64,000 nt of DNA, from NCBI GenBank assembly GCA_033811195.1, contig JAPXOZ010000004.1, positions 1 through 64,000 on the forward strand, given 5' to 3'. Numbering within the stretch: position 1 is the first letter of the stretch; the number at the start of each line of letters is the position of its first letter. The translations under genes and the position numbers were made by a program. This document shows, one piece after another, positions 18,050 through 26,467 of this stretch. This stretch comes from Cacconaster sp033811195 (GTDB lineage: Bacteria; Bacteroidota; Bacteroidia; Bacteroidales; UBA932). The notes under the pieces are model-generated. The model worked only from the letters and a program-made list of their open reading frames with translations, made no database searches and was not told the DNA's origin.

Positions 18050-18394
18050 ATGACACTAAAAGAGATAGTCGCCCTTGTTGAAGGAAAGGTAATGTGCGGA
18101 GAACATCATCTTGACGAGACTGTCGAGTATGCCTTTTCTTCCGATCTGATGAGTGATGTGCTAACGCTGAGAATCACCGATTTTCTGCTTGTGACAGGAC
18201 TTAGCAACATTCAGTCCATAAGGACGGCCGAAATGTCCGACCTTAAATATATTCTTATCGTGCGTGACAAGAAAGTTACCCAGGATATGATAGAACTTGC
18301 TGAGGACAATGATATGACCATTATTACCACCGAGTTCTCTATGTTTAAGACTTCCGGTCTGCTCTTTAACGCAGGTCTTAAACCTGTTTATTGA
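18050..18394 (+). CDS. DRTGG-domain protein 1
   Basis: 114 residues, a stand-alone DRTGG domain as found in the N-terminal region of some phosphotransacetylases and beside some FeFe hydrogenases. Begins MTLKEIVALVEGKVMCG; central segment AFSSDLMSDVLTL; the strand-rich C-terminal half ends in ITTEFSMFKTSG. Biochemical function is unknown. First gene of the sensory module and 2 nt from the next gene. The second DRTGG protein (20140-20472) shares the SDLxSDV segment and a C-terminal xxT-x-xSxFxxxG-type end, so the two probably arose by duplication. Confidence 0.8.
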   Translation: MTLKEIVALVEGKVMCGEHHLDETVEYAFSSDLMSDVLTLRITDFLLVTGLSNIQSIRTAEMSDLKYILIVRDKKVTQDMIELAEDNDMTIITTEFSMFKTSGLLFNAGLKPVY

Positions 18395-18396
18395 TT

Positions 18397-18807
18397 ATGG
18401 AACTTGTTTATAAAGTTGAAGGAGGTGACTTTAACAAGGCCGGCCACGCCTCGTCACAGATAAAGAGGGTGCTCAAACAACTTGGAGTGCCTCCTGCGAT
18501 AATCAAGCGTGTGGTGGTTGCCCTATATGAAGCTGAAGTCAACATTGTGGCCCACGCCTGGCGTGGAGTAATCACTGCCGGCGTCAATGAGTCCGGTATA
18601 CGGGTAGTTCTCGATGATGAGGGGCCCGGTATTCCAAACATAGCGCAGGCTATGGAAAAGGGCTATTCCACCGCTTCTCCGGAGGTGCGTGATATGGGCT
18701 TTGGTGCCGGTATGGGACTTCCTAATATACGTGCCAATGTAGATGAATTCAATATCAGCTCTGAGGTTAACAAGGGTACGGTTTTAGATTTTTTTATTAG
18801 ATTCTGA
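18397..18807 (+). CDS. RsbW-like anti-sigma/serine-kinase type ATPase (GHKL)
   Basis: 136 residues, only the ATP-binding domain: N-box YEAEVNIVAHAW, G1 box DDEGPGI and G2 box GFGAGMGLPNI. This is the arrangement of RsbW/RsbT/SpoIIAB-type small kinases, without a dimerisation or sensor domain. The ATG at 18397 follows the DRTGG stop by 2 nt. Its place immediately before the hydrogenase-like sensor suggests it receives or transmits the redox signal; its target is not in the window. Confidence 0.85.
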   Translation: MELVYKVEGGDFNKAGHASSQIKRVLKQLGVPPAIIKRVVVALYEAEVNIVAHAWRGVITAGVNESGIRVVLDDEGPGIPNIAQAMEKGYSTASPEVRDMGFGAGMGLPNIRANVDEFNISSEVNKGTVLDFFIRF

Positions 18808-18812
18808 CAATT

Positions 18813-20150
18813 ATGGCAGACGGTGCACATTGTAGATACTACCGTGGATTGGAGATTATGCCTGACCTTTGCATCGGTTGTTCACACTGTATGAAGGTGT
18901 GCCCGACTGAGGCGTTGAGGGTTAAAGGCGGAAAGGCTACAATCCATACAGACCTCTGCATTGATTGCGGCCGCTGCTATCGTGAATGCCCTACCAGTGC
19001 GATAAGGGTGGTAGATGATGATTTCGAGCATATTTTCGATTACAAACACCGTTTGCTGCTGGTACCGAGTCTCTTTTATTCTCAGTTTGAGGATATTGAG
19101 ATGAACGATATCAATCGTATTATTGGGTCGCTGGGATTTACGGAGGTTAGTCCGGTGGAGATGAGTGTAGATTATCTTATAGAGGAGATGAACCGCTACA
19201 TCGAAGAAGCTCCTCGCGAATCAAGACCCGTAATCTCCTCCTATTGTCCTGCTGTTGTACGACTGATTCAGGTGCGTTTTCCCTCGCTGGTGGACAATCT
19301 GATGACGCTTTTGCCTCCTCTTGAGATCACAGCCCTTTACTATAAGAATAAATATCGTGAAGCCGGAATTCCGGAGGAAGAGCTGGGTATTTTTTACCTC
19401 ACTCCCTGCGTAGCCAAGATTGCAGCTGTTAAAGACCCTGTCGGAGGATATGTTTCTCCGATTACCGGAGCCATCAATATGGATCTGATCTATAGTAAAG
19501 TGATGATGGTGCACCGCAACCACAACTGTACTGATAATAACATTCGTATCAATGAGGAGATCACCTCCAATGCTATCCGTTGGTCAACTACCCGTGGAGA
19601 GGCAAATGCCACCCGTGGCGTTGCTCTCTCTATCGATGGTATGGGAAATGTTATAGAATTTTTGGAAAAGGTGGAGAATGGAGATATCGAGGGAGTGGAC
19701 TTTCTGGAGTTGCGAGGTTGTGACGAGTCCTGTCCCGGCGGTATACTTGTCAGGGGTAATCGTTTTTTGGTGGCTGACGGCCTCCACAAAAGGGCTTCCA
19801 CCGCCCCCTGGGTTAACCCCTATATTAAGGATTTCCGTAAATATTGCGCTGACTATATGATGTTTGAAAAGGTTCAACCACGTGCCTTTATGAAATATGG
19901 TAGGGATATCAAGGAGGCAATCCGCAAGATGGAAGAGGTGCGTGCACTAAAGCAGACTCTACCCGGCATAGACTGCGGTGCTTGCGGCTCTCCCGGCTGT
20001 GAGGCTCTTGCCGGAGATATAGTCAATGGTGAGAAAAGTATTAACAACTGTGTCTTCATGCAGATTGCCAACGAAAGAAGAGGCACGCTGAAGGTGGACG
20101 AAGCCATCACTCTGATGGAAGAAATATGGGGTAAAAGATATGACTATTAG
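18813..20150 (+). CDS. Putative sensory FeFe-hydrogenase homologue
   Basis: 445 residues. Two ferredoxin-type [4Fe-4S] motifs near the N-terminus (CIGCSHCMKVCP, CIDCGRCYRECP), an H-cluster domain, and a C-terminal four-cysteine cluster domain (CGACGSPGCEAL...C). All four H-cluster ligands are kept: C145 (SSYCPA), C199 (TPCVAK), C303 and C307 (GCDESCPGG). The proton-relay Cys before C145 is Tyr144, and the Met before PC is Thr197. Such changes are known in sensory (group C/D) hydrogenases of low activity. No PAS, kinase or SpoIIE domain is fused, unlike many relatives; the ATPase is a separate gene. Overlaps the next gene by 11 nt. Confidence 0.85.
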   Translation: MADGAHCRYYRGLEIMPDLCIGCSHCMKVCPTEALRVKGGKATIHTDLCIDCGRCYRECPTSAIRVVDDDFEHIFDYKHRLLLVPSLFYSQFEDIEMNDINRIIGSLGFTEVSPVEMSVDYLIEEMNRYIEEAPRESRPVISSYCPAVVRLIQVRFPSLVDNLMTLLPPLEITALYYKNKYREAGIPEEELGIFYLTPCVAKIAAVKDPVGGYVSPITGAINMDLIYSKVMMVHRNHNCTDNNIRINEEITSNAIRWSTTRGEANATRGVALSIDGMGNVIEFLEKVENGDIEGVDFLELRGCDESCPGGILVRGNRFLVADGLHKRASTAPWVNPYIKDFRKYCADYMMFEKVQPRAFMKYGRDIKEAIRKMEEVRALKQTLPGIDCGACGSPGCEALAGDIVNGEKSINNCVFMQIANERRGTLKVDEAITLMEEIWGKRYDY

Positions 20151-20472
20151 ACAACTTGTACAGGAAATGGACCTTCAGGTCTTCTCAGGTGAGAATGGCC
20201 TTGACAGGGAGATTGAGGGCGGATATGTGTCAGACCTGCTCTCTGATGTTATGGGCTTTTCACAGGAAGGTGAAGTTTGGGTAACTCTCCAGACACATAA
20301 AAACATAATGGCAGTGGCATCTCTCAAAGATCTGGCTGCTATTGTTCTGGTCAAAGGGCTCAAACCCGATGAGGATGCGATGGAGGTTTCAAATGAAGAG
20401 GGACTCCCAATTCTGGGTACTGATAAATCCTGTTTTGAATTTACGGGCAAACTCTGGTCTCTCATAAAATAA
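20140..20472 (+). CDS. DRTGG-domain protein 2
   Basis: 110 residues beginning MTIRQLVQEMDLQVFSG, with GYVSDLLSDVMG and GTDKSCFEFTGKL; paralogous to the protein at 18050-18394. Its ATG overlaps the end of the hydrogenase homologue by 11 nt, which points to coupled translation. Function unknown; the VWVTLQTHKNIMAVASLKDL region suggests a small-molecule-binding fold, but this is inference. Confidence 0.78.
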   Translation: MTIRQLVQEMDLQVFSGENGLDREIEGGYVSDLLSDVMGFSQEGEVWVTLQTHKNIMAVASLKDLAAIVLVKGLKPDEDAMEVSNEEGLPILGTDKSCFEFTGKLWSLIK

Positions 20473-20477
20473 CAACC

Positions 20478-21224
20478 GTGGAGCTTGGGTCATACAAAGG
20501 GGATTTGCATAACCATACGTTTCTCTCCCCCTGCGGTGACATCGAGATGACTCCAAGGTTCATCGTCAGCCGCGCCCGGGAGAAGGGTTATAGCATTGTG
20601 GGCATAACCGACCACAATACCACCCGACAATGTCCGGAGATCCATGCCCTTGGCAAAGAGAACGGCATTTTGGTGCTCTGCGGAGCGGAAATTACCACAC
20701 GTGAAGAGGTTCATTGCCTCGCCTTTGTAGAGGATCAGGACCGGCTTGATATACTGCAGGAATATCTTAGCAAACACCTTCCTCCAATTCCCAATGTCCC
20801 CGAAAAATTCGGTTATCAATTATGGGTTGACCGTGATGAAAATATCCTCGGCGAAGAGGAGTATCTTCTCATCTCTGCAATCGATCAATCTCTGGAGCAG
20901 GTCGAGGCCTTTATCAGGAGTCTGGATGGAATTTTTGTGTTGGCACACGTTGATAAGAGCCGTGATTCGGTGATAAGCCAGCTTGGATTTATTCCCTTTG
21001 ACCTTAAACCTGATTCACTGGAGATTTCAGCCCGATGTGATTTTAAAAAATTGCTCCAAACTCACAAATACCTTTCCAAATATCGTTTCATTCGCTCTTC
21101 TGATGCTCATTACCAGGAGGATTTCCTCTCTTCGGGATGCACTTTCCATATCCGTGAGCTCACCTTTGCGGAGGTGGCGATGGCTCTCAGAGGGCAGGAG
21201 GGACGCTTTGTTTCACTTGATTGA
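20478..21224 (+). CDS. PHP-domain metal-dependent phosphoesterase
   Basis: 248 residues. Metal-binding motifs of the PHP fold in order: GDLHNHT (H-x-H), GITDHN, the Glu in GAEITT, LAHVDK and SSDAHY. The start is the GTG at 20478: the first PHP motif begins only nine codons later and no ATG precedes it. Most similar in layout to trpH-type PHP proteins that hydrolyse nucleotides or short RNAs; the substrate is unknown. Homologues often accompany HydABC operons in anaerobes (general knowledge), so a role in nucleotide signalling in this module is possible. Confidence 0.85.
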   Translation: MELGSYKGDLHNHTFLSPCGDIEMTPRFIVSRAREKGYSIVGITDHNTTRQCPEIHALGKENGILVLCGAEITTREEVHCLAFVEDQDRLDILQEYLSKHLPPIPNVPEKFGYQLWVDRDENILGEEEYLLISAIDQSLEQVEAFIRSLDGIFVLAHVDKSRDSVISQLGFIPFDLKPDSLEISARCDFKKLLQTHKYLSKYRFIRSSDAHYQEDFLSSGCTFHIRELTFAEVAMALRGQEGRFVSLD

Positions 21225-21235
21225 ATCTTGATAGT

Positions 21236-21763
21236 ATGAATGATCTTGCAATGCATATTCTGGACATTGTCCAAAATTCGATTTCGGCGGGAGCCCAAAA
21301 TATATGGATAGAGGTGCTGGTATCTATAGCACGCGATCTGCTCTCTATTTCAGTCAAGGATGACGGTAAGGGGATGACCCCGGAAATGGTTGCAAAGGTG
21401 ACGGACCCTTACTGCACTACTCGTACTACCCGTAAAGTGGGACTTGGACTCCCGCTCTTAAGGCAGGGTGCCGAGCAGGCAGGAGGCTCTCTCTCCATTG
21501 ACTCCACCGTCGGAGTAGGAACTACCGTTAAAGCAGAATATTGTCTGAGTCACATCGACCGTCCTCCTATGGGAGACTTGGCAAATGCCTACGTACTGCT
21601 GCTGGGAGCCAATCCTAAGATCAACCTGGTCTTGCACTATATCACTGACGAGAACGATTTCAGCATTAGTACAAGAGAACTCGACGAGGCTCTGGAAGGA
21701 CTGCCCCTAAACGATCCGCAGGTGATGAAACTTATATATGAGATGGTCAGTAGCAACCTCTAA
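21236..21763 (+). CDS. GHKL-type ATPase (histidine-kinase-like), second copy
   Basis: 175 residues: N-box HILDIVQNSISAGA, G1 box KDDGKGM, F/G2 region CTTRTTRKVGLGLPLL, then a roughly 70-residue C-terminal extension. It has no phosphoacceptor His helix or sensor domain, so it is a lone catalytic ATPase. The ATG at 21236 is used rather than a TTG that overlaps the PHP stop codon. Last gene of the sensory module; a promoter for the hydrogenase operon follows directly. Confidence 0.82.
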   Translation: MNDLAMHILDIVQNSISAGAQNIWIEVLVSIARDLLSISVKDDGKGMTPEMVAKVTDPYCTTRTTRKVGLGLPLLRQGAEQAGGSLSIDSTVGVGTTVKAEYCLSHIDRPPMGDLANAYVLLLGANPKINLVLHYITDENDFSISTRELDEALEGLPLNDPQVMKLIYEMVSSNL

Positions 21764-21772
21764 ACATTTCTT

Positions 21773-21804
21773 TTTGTTTATGAAAAATAATATGGCTATT
21801 TTTG
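21773..21804 (+). promoter_or_regulatory. Promoter of the hydrogenase operon
   Basis: TTTG (21773-21776), 20-nt spacer, TATTTTTG (21797-21804): a full match to the Bacteroides -33/-7 consensus. Predicted start near 21810 gives a leader of about 70 nt before the first gene at 21880. It separates enzymatic from sensory genes. Confidence 0.8.
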
Positions 21805-21879
21805 AATTTTATTTTAGGAAACCCCCGTTTATTCTGTCATAACAATAAACACTTTATATAATAAAAACTCTCAAATATT

Positions 21880-22281
21880 ATGAACAAAATTAAATCGCTT
21901 GATGATTTGCGCAAAATGAAGCAGAGCCTCAAGTCGGACATTTCAATCCGCGAGAAAAGTGATAAAGCGGAGGAGATGGTCAGAGTGAGGGTCGCAATGG
22001 CAACTTGCGGTATTGCCGCCGGTGCGCGCGAGGTGATGAATACGCTTATACGTAAGGTAGAGCAGGATTCTCTCCCCGTGGTTGTTACCCAAGGCGGCTG
22101 TATGGGCTACTGCTATGCCGAGCCTACCATCGAAGTTGCTGTCCCGGGTAAAGATCCCGTAGTTTTCAGTCATGTTGATTCAGCCAGGGCTCTGGAAATC
22201 GTTGACAAGTACATTGTCAAAGGAGAACTTTTAGACGGTATCATTCCGGTTAATTACCAGACAATCCAGGAAAAGCTTTAG
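21880..22281 (+). CDS. Thioredoxin-like [2Fe-2S] ferredoxin of the hydrogenase operon
   Basis: 133 residues with a thioredoxin-like ferredoxin fold. Cysteines in ATCGIAAGAREVMNT and in GGCMGYCYAEP make a CX(n)C...CX3C type [2Fe-2S] site, as in the N-terminal domain of HydB and in NuoE. It is a separate extra electron-carrier gene; trimeric hydrogenase operons of several anaerobes have a similar small ORF. It lies 4 nt before hydB. Confidence 0.85.
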   Translation: MNKIKSLDDLRKMKQSLKSDISIREKSDKAEEMVRVRVAMATCGIAAGAREVMNTLIRKVEQDSLPVVVTQGGCMGYCYAEPTIEVAVPGKDPVVFSHVDSARALEIVDKYIVKGELLDGIIPVNYQTIQEKL

Positions 22282-22285
22282 TCGT

Positions 22286-24076
22286 ATGGTACAGATCAAA
22301 ATGCATTTACTGGTATGCGGCGGTACAGGTTGCCGTGCATCCGAGAGTGATCGTTTGGTTGAACAGCTAAACCATCAATTGCAGCTTAACGGGCTTGCAG
22401 AGGAGGTTAAGGTGGTTACCACCGGCTGTTTCGGCTTCTGCGAGAAGGGACCCATTGTTAAAGTGATTCCCGACAATACTTTCTACACCCAGGTTATGCC
22501 TGAAGACGCTGAGGAGATTGTTAAAGAGCACGTTCTCAAAGGTAGAAAAGTGGGACGTCTCCTCTACGAGGATCCGGAAACGCTGGAACATATCAGTGAC
22601 TCCAAACACATGGAGTTCTATCAGAAACAGGTGAGAATAGCACTGCGTAACTGCGGATTCATCGATCCCGAAAATATTGACGAATATATTGTAAGAGATG
22701 GTTACGCTGCTCTCGGTCAGGTGCTTGCATCAGACCCAAAGGAGACCATCGACATCATTAAGAAGTCAGGTCTTAGAGGCAGGGGTGGCGCAGGTTTTCC
22801 CACCGGTCTCAAATGGGAGATAACGGCAGGCAACCAGGCTGACCAGAAGTATGTGGTTTGTAATGCTGACGAGGGTGACCCGGGAGCATTTATGGACCGT
22901 TCAATCCTAGAGGGTGACCCTAACTCTATAATTGAGGCGATGGCTATCTGCGGATACTGTATCGGAGCCTCCAAGGGTTTGATTTACATCAGGGCCGAGT
23001 ATCCTCTTGCAATCCGCCGTCTGGAGATTGCTATTAAGCAGGCTCGCGAATATGGCCTTCTTGGCAAGGATATTCTGGGTAGCGGATTTGATTTCGATAT
23101 TGAACTGCGTCTCGGCGCCGGAGCTTTTGTTTGCGGTGAGGAGACTGCATTGATCAGTTCAATGCATGGATCTCGTGGAGAACCTACCATCAAGCCTCCA
23201 TTCCCTGCACAATCCGGATACCTGGGCAAACCGACCAACGTAAATAATGTTGAAACCTTTGCCAATATTCCCCCTATTATACTAAAGGGATGGGAGTGGT
23301 TTTCATCTATCGGTTCGGAGAAGTCCAAAGGTACCAAGGTGTTTGCACTTGCAGGTAAGATTAACAACGTGGGTCTTATCGAGGTTCCTATGGGTACGAC
23401 TCTTCGCGAGGTAATCTTCGAGATCGGAGGTGGCATTAAGGATGGCAAGCGCTTTAAGGCTGTTCAGACCGGAGGTCCTTCCGGTGGATGTCTCACTGAG
23501 CAGCACCTCGATACTCCTATTGACTACGAACATCTTACTGCAGCCGGTTCAATGATGGGATCCGGAGGTATGATTGTGATGGATGAGGATGACTGTATGG
23601 TCTCTGTGGCTAAGTTCTATCTTGAGTTCACGGTTGAGGAGTCCTGCGGTAAATGTGCTCCTTGTCGTGTAGGCAACAAGCGCATGCATGAGACTCTGGA
23701 AAAGATATGCCAGGGCAAGGGCACTTTAGATGACATTGAGTACCTTGAGAATCTCGGTAATGTAATTAAAGATACCGCTCTTTGCGGTCTCGGCCAGACA
23801 TCACCTAACCCGGTACTTTCCACAATACAGTACTTCAGAGATGAATATCGTGCTCACGTGATAGATAAAAAGTGTCCTGCAGGTCAATGTAAGGCCCTCA
23901 AGAGCTATGTTATCGATGAGACAAAGTGCATCGGATGTACTATCTGTGCTCGCAACTGTCCTACTGACGCCATCACAGGCGACAAGAAAGTACCTCACGT
24001 TATCGACCAGTCGAAATGCATCAAGTGTGGTGCCTGTTATGATAAATGCAAGTTTGGTGCAATTCAAATACGCTGA
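22286..24076 (+). CDS. hydB: Electron-bifurcating FeFe hydrogenase, NuoF-like subunit HydB
   Basis: 596 residues. N-terminal thioredoxin-like [2Fe-2S] domain (CGGTGCRASES, TGCFGFCEKGP), then the NuoF core with the glycine-rich FMN/NAD loop GLRGRGGAGFPTGLKW near residue 170 and the NADH site CNADEGDPGAF, an SLBB-like segment, a [4Fe-4S] motif SCGKCAPCRVGN near residue 452, and two C-terminal ferredoxin clusters (CIGCTICARNCP, CIKCGACYDKCK). Carries the NAD(H) site of the HydABC complex, which couples NADH and reduced ferredoxin oxidation to H2 formation. Cytoplasmic. 5 nt before hydA. Confidence 0.95.
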   Translation: MVQIKMHLLVCGGTGCRASESDRLVEQLNHQLQLNGLAEEVKVVTTGCFGFCEKGPIVKVIPDNTFYTQVMPEDAEEIVKEHVLKGRKVGRLLYEDPETLEHISDSKHMEFYQKQVRIALRNCGFIDPENIDEYIVRDGYAALGQVLASDPKETIDIIKKSGLRGRGGAGFPTGLKWEITAGNQADQKYVVCNADEGDPGAFMDRSILEGDPNSIIEAMAICGYCIGASKGLIYIRAEYPLAIRRLEIAIKQAREYGLLGKDILGSGFDFDIELRLGAGAFVCGEETALISSMHGSRGEPTIKPPFPAQSGYLGKPTNVNNVETFANIPPIILKGWEWFSSIGSEKSKGTKVFALAGKINNVGLIEVPMGTTLREVIFEIGGGIKDGKRFKAVQTGGPSGGCLTEQHLDTPIDYEHLTAAGSMMGSGGMIVMDEDDCMVSVAKFYLEFTVEESCGKCAPCRVGNKRMHETLEKICQGKGTLDDIEYLENLGNVIKDTALCGLGQTSPNPVLSTIQYFRDEYRAHVIDKKCPAGQCKALKSYVIDETKCIGCTICARNCPTDAITGDKKVPHVIDQSKCIKCGACYDKCKFGAIQIR

Positions 24077-24081
24077 TAATT

Positions 24082-25848
24082 ATGGATAAAATAAAACTTA
24101 CTATTGATAATAAGCCTGTTGAGGTTGCCAAAGGAACGACCATTTTTCAGGCTGCACGCCAAGTGGGAATCAATATCCCCGCATTGTGCTACATGAAGCT
24201 GGAGAATTTGGGCGTAGAAAACCGCCCCGGTGCTTGTCGCATCTGCGTCGTAGAGGTAGAAGGACGCCGCAACCTGGCCCCTTCCTGCTCCACTGACTGT
24301 ACCGAAGGAATGGTGGTAAAGACCACCTCACCCAGGGTGCTGAATGCACGCAGAACCGTGATGGAGCTAATTCTCTCAGACCACCCTCAGGACTGTCTCG
24401 TATGTCCTTCAAACGGCAAATGCGAGCTACAGGACCTTGCAGCTACCCTCGGTATAAGAGAGATACGTACAGTTGAAAATGCTGAAGTCTCTACCTACCG
24501 CAAGGATTACTCCTATTCGTTGCAGAGAGATATGGATAAGTGTATCCTCTGTCGCCGTTGCGAGTCAATGTGTAATGATGTACAGAGCGTAGGTGCTCTT
24601 GGAGCAATTAACCGTGGCTTTACATCGATTGTAGCTACTGCTTTTGAGCAGAATCTGTCAGACTCACCCTGTGTCTTCTGCGGTCAGTGTGTTGCAGTTT
24701 GCCCGACAGGAGCTCTCACCAGGACAGATGACACCGGCAGAGTGTTCAAGGCACTTGCGGATCCCACAAAGACCGTTGTGGTACAGACGGCACCTGCTGT
24801 TCGCGCTGCATTGGGAGAGGAATTCGGAATTAAGCCCGGAACAAGTGTTACCGGAAAGATGGCAGCTGCCCTTCGCAGACTTGGATTTGATAAGGTATTC
24901 GATACCGATTTCGCTGCCGACCTCACTATTATGGAGGAGGGAACTGAGCTTCTTGGTCGTATTGGAGCCTTCCTTCAGGGTGACACTTCGGTGAAACTGC
25001 CTCTACTCACCTCCTGCTGTCCCGCATGGATCAACTTCTTCGAACAGAATTATCCCGATATGCTGGATCAGCCCTCTACTGCCAAATCGCCTCAGCAGAT
25101 GTTTGGAGCGGTAGCAAAGAATTATTTGTCTAAAAAAATGGGTGTAAAGAGAGAGGACCTTGTTGTAGTTTCGGTGATGCCTTGTATTGCTAAGAAATAT
25201 GAGTGTACCAGGAAGGAATTCTCAAAGGACGGCAATCCGGATGTGGATATCTCCATCTCTACAGTAGAACTTGCTGCTATGATAAAGATGGCAAATATCG
25301 ATTTCGTTTCGCTACCTGATGAGGACTTTGATCATCCTCTTGGCGAATCCACAGGAGCCGCAGTGATCTTTGGAACCACCGGAGGTGTAATGGAAGCTGC
25401 GTTACGTACTGCATACGAAGTGTTTACCGGTAAAACTCTAGAACGTCTCGATTTTAAGGAGGTACGTGGTTTTGACGGTATTCGTACGGCCAGTGTGGAT
25501 TTCAACGGTACTATGGTCAACGTTTGTATCGCACACCAGTTGGGTAATGCCCGCAAGGTGATGGACGGCATCCGCAAAGGCGAACTCAATTTCCACGCAG
25601 TGGAGGTGATGGCCTGTCCCGGAGGCTGTATCGGTGGAGCCGGTCAGCCCTATCACAAGGGTGATGCATCCTTACTGAAGGCGAGAGCACAATCCCTCTA
25701 TCGTGAGGATGCCGATAAACCTTTGCGTAAGTCTCACGAGAATCCTTATATCACAAAGCTCTACGAGGAGTTCCTTGGCGAGCCGATGAGCGAACTTGCC
25801 CATCATCTGCTCCATACACACTATTTTGACAAACACCATAAAATTTAG
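24082..25848 (+). CDS. hydA: FeFe hydrogenase catalytic subunit HydA
   Basis: 588 residues from the ATG 5 nt after hydB; a longer upstream reading has no family support. N-terminal plant-type [2Fe-2S] (CRICVVEVEG), His-Cys3 cluster (HPQDCLVCPSNGKCEL), two [4Fe-4S] motifs (CILCRRCESMC, CVFCGQCVAVCP), then the H-cluster domain. Its three signatures are complete: TSCCPAW (relay C312, ligand C313), MPCIAKKYE (C368) and MACPGGCIGGAGQP (C512, C516). Active catalytic type, in contrast to the homologue at 18813. The maturases HydE, HydF and HydG are not in the window. Confidence 0.97.
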   Translation: MDKIKLTIDNKPVEVAKGTTIFQAARQVGINIPALCYMKLENLGVENRPGACRICVVEVEGRRNLAPSCSTDCTEGMVVKTTSPRVLNARRTVMELILSDHPQDCLVCPSNGKCELQDLAATLGIREIRTVENAEVSTYRKDYSYSLQRDMDKCILCRRCESMCNDVQSVGALGAINRGFTSIVATAFEQNLSDSPCVFCGQCVAVCPTGALTRTDDTGRVFKALADPTKTVVVQTAPAVRAALGEEFGIKPGTSVTGKMAAALRRLGFDKVFDTDFAADLTIMEEGTELLGRIGAFLQGDTSVKLPLLTSCCPAWINFFEQNYPDMLDQPSTAKSPQQMFGAVAKNYLSKKMGVKREDLVVVSVMPCIAKKYECTRKEFSKDGNPDVDISISTVELAAMIKMANIDFVSLPDEDFDHPLGESTGAAVIFGTTGGVMEAALRTAYEVFTGKTLERLDFKEVRGFDGIRTASVDFNGTMVNVCIAHQLGNARKVMDGIRKGELNFHAVEVMACPGGCIGGAGQPYHKGDASLLKARAQSLYREDADKPLRKSHENPYITKLYEEFLGEPMSELAHHLLHTHYFDKHHKI

Positions 25849-25851
25849 GAC

Positions 25852-26325
25852 ATGAAAATCGAATTAAAGGATAGCCACCTCAGGCAGATTAAAGAGATAT
25901 GCGACTCATTAGGCAATGACCCGGGTGAGTTGATTACTATTCTGCATAGGACGCAGAATGCGTTCGGATACCTCCCTGAAGAGGTTCAGAGGGCAGTGGC
26001 CCACAATCTCGGAATTTCAGTAGCCAAAGTTTTTGGTGTGGTGAGCTTCTATTCATTCTTCACAATGACTCCAAAGGGCAAATACCCTATTTCGCTCTGT
26101 TTGGGAACGGCCTGCTATGTACGCGGAGCTGAAGATGTGCTGGATGAATTTAAGAAACAGTTGGGAATTGAGGTTGGCGGAGTTACTCCTGACGGGAAAT
26201 TCTCACTGGACTGTCTCCGTTGTGTGGGAGCCTGTGGCCTTGCACCTGTGGTTATGGTTGGCGAGAAGGTTTATGGCCGTCTCACCCCTGCCATGGTAAA
26301 GGATGTTATTGCAGAGTATAAATAG
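25852..26325 (+). CDS. hydC: FeFe hydrogenase NuoE-like subunit HydC
   Basis: 157 residues of the NuoE family with a helical N-terminal part and a thioredoxin-like [2Fe-2S] domain. Cysteines: CLGTACYVRGA and CLRCVGACGLAPVV. Third subunit of the trimeric hydrogenase, starting 3 nt after hydA and ended by a strong terminator. Full length for the family. Confidence 0.95.
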   Translation: MKIELKDSHLRQIKEICDSLGNDPGELITILHRTQNAFGYLPEEVQRAVAHNLGISVAKVFGVVSFYSFFTMTPKGKYPISLCLGTACYVRGAEDVLDEFKKQLGIEVGGVTPDGKFSLDCLRCVGACGLAPVVMVGEKVYGRLTPAMVKDVIAEYK

Positions 26326-26369
26326 ATGACGGGACGTCAGGTACGTCTCTGATTGATACTTAATTTGTG

Positions 26370-26402
26370 GCCGGATGATTTGACAATGTCAAGTCATCCG
26401 GC
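26370..26402 (+). terminator. Terminator of the hydrogenase operon
   Basis: GCCGGATGA (26370-26378) pairs with TCATCCGGC (26394-26402), extended inward by TTGACA/TGTCAA with one mismatch, followed by TTAATTAT. It lies 44 bp after the hydC stop. Confidence 0.88.
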
Positions 26403-26467
26403 TTAATTATAAATGTCCCTTTTGCTTAAATGCCCACTCTTTCTTCAAAATTGATTAAATTTGCACA

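Noticed and set aside
24046..24081. 12-residue N-terminal extension of HydA
   Set aside because: It overlaps hydB and has no family counterpart; the ATG at 24082 fits the domain start and spacing.
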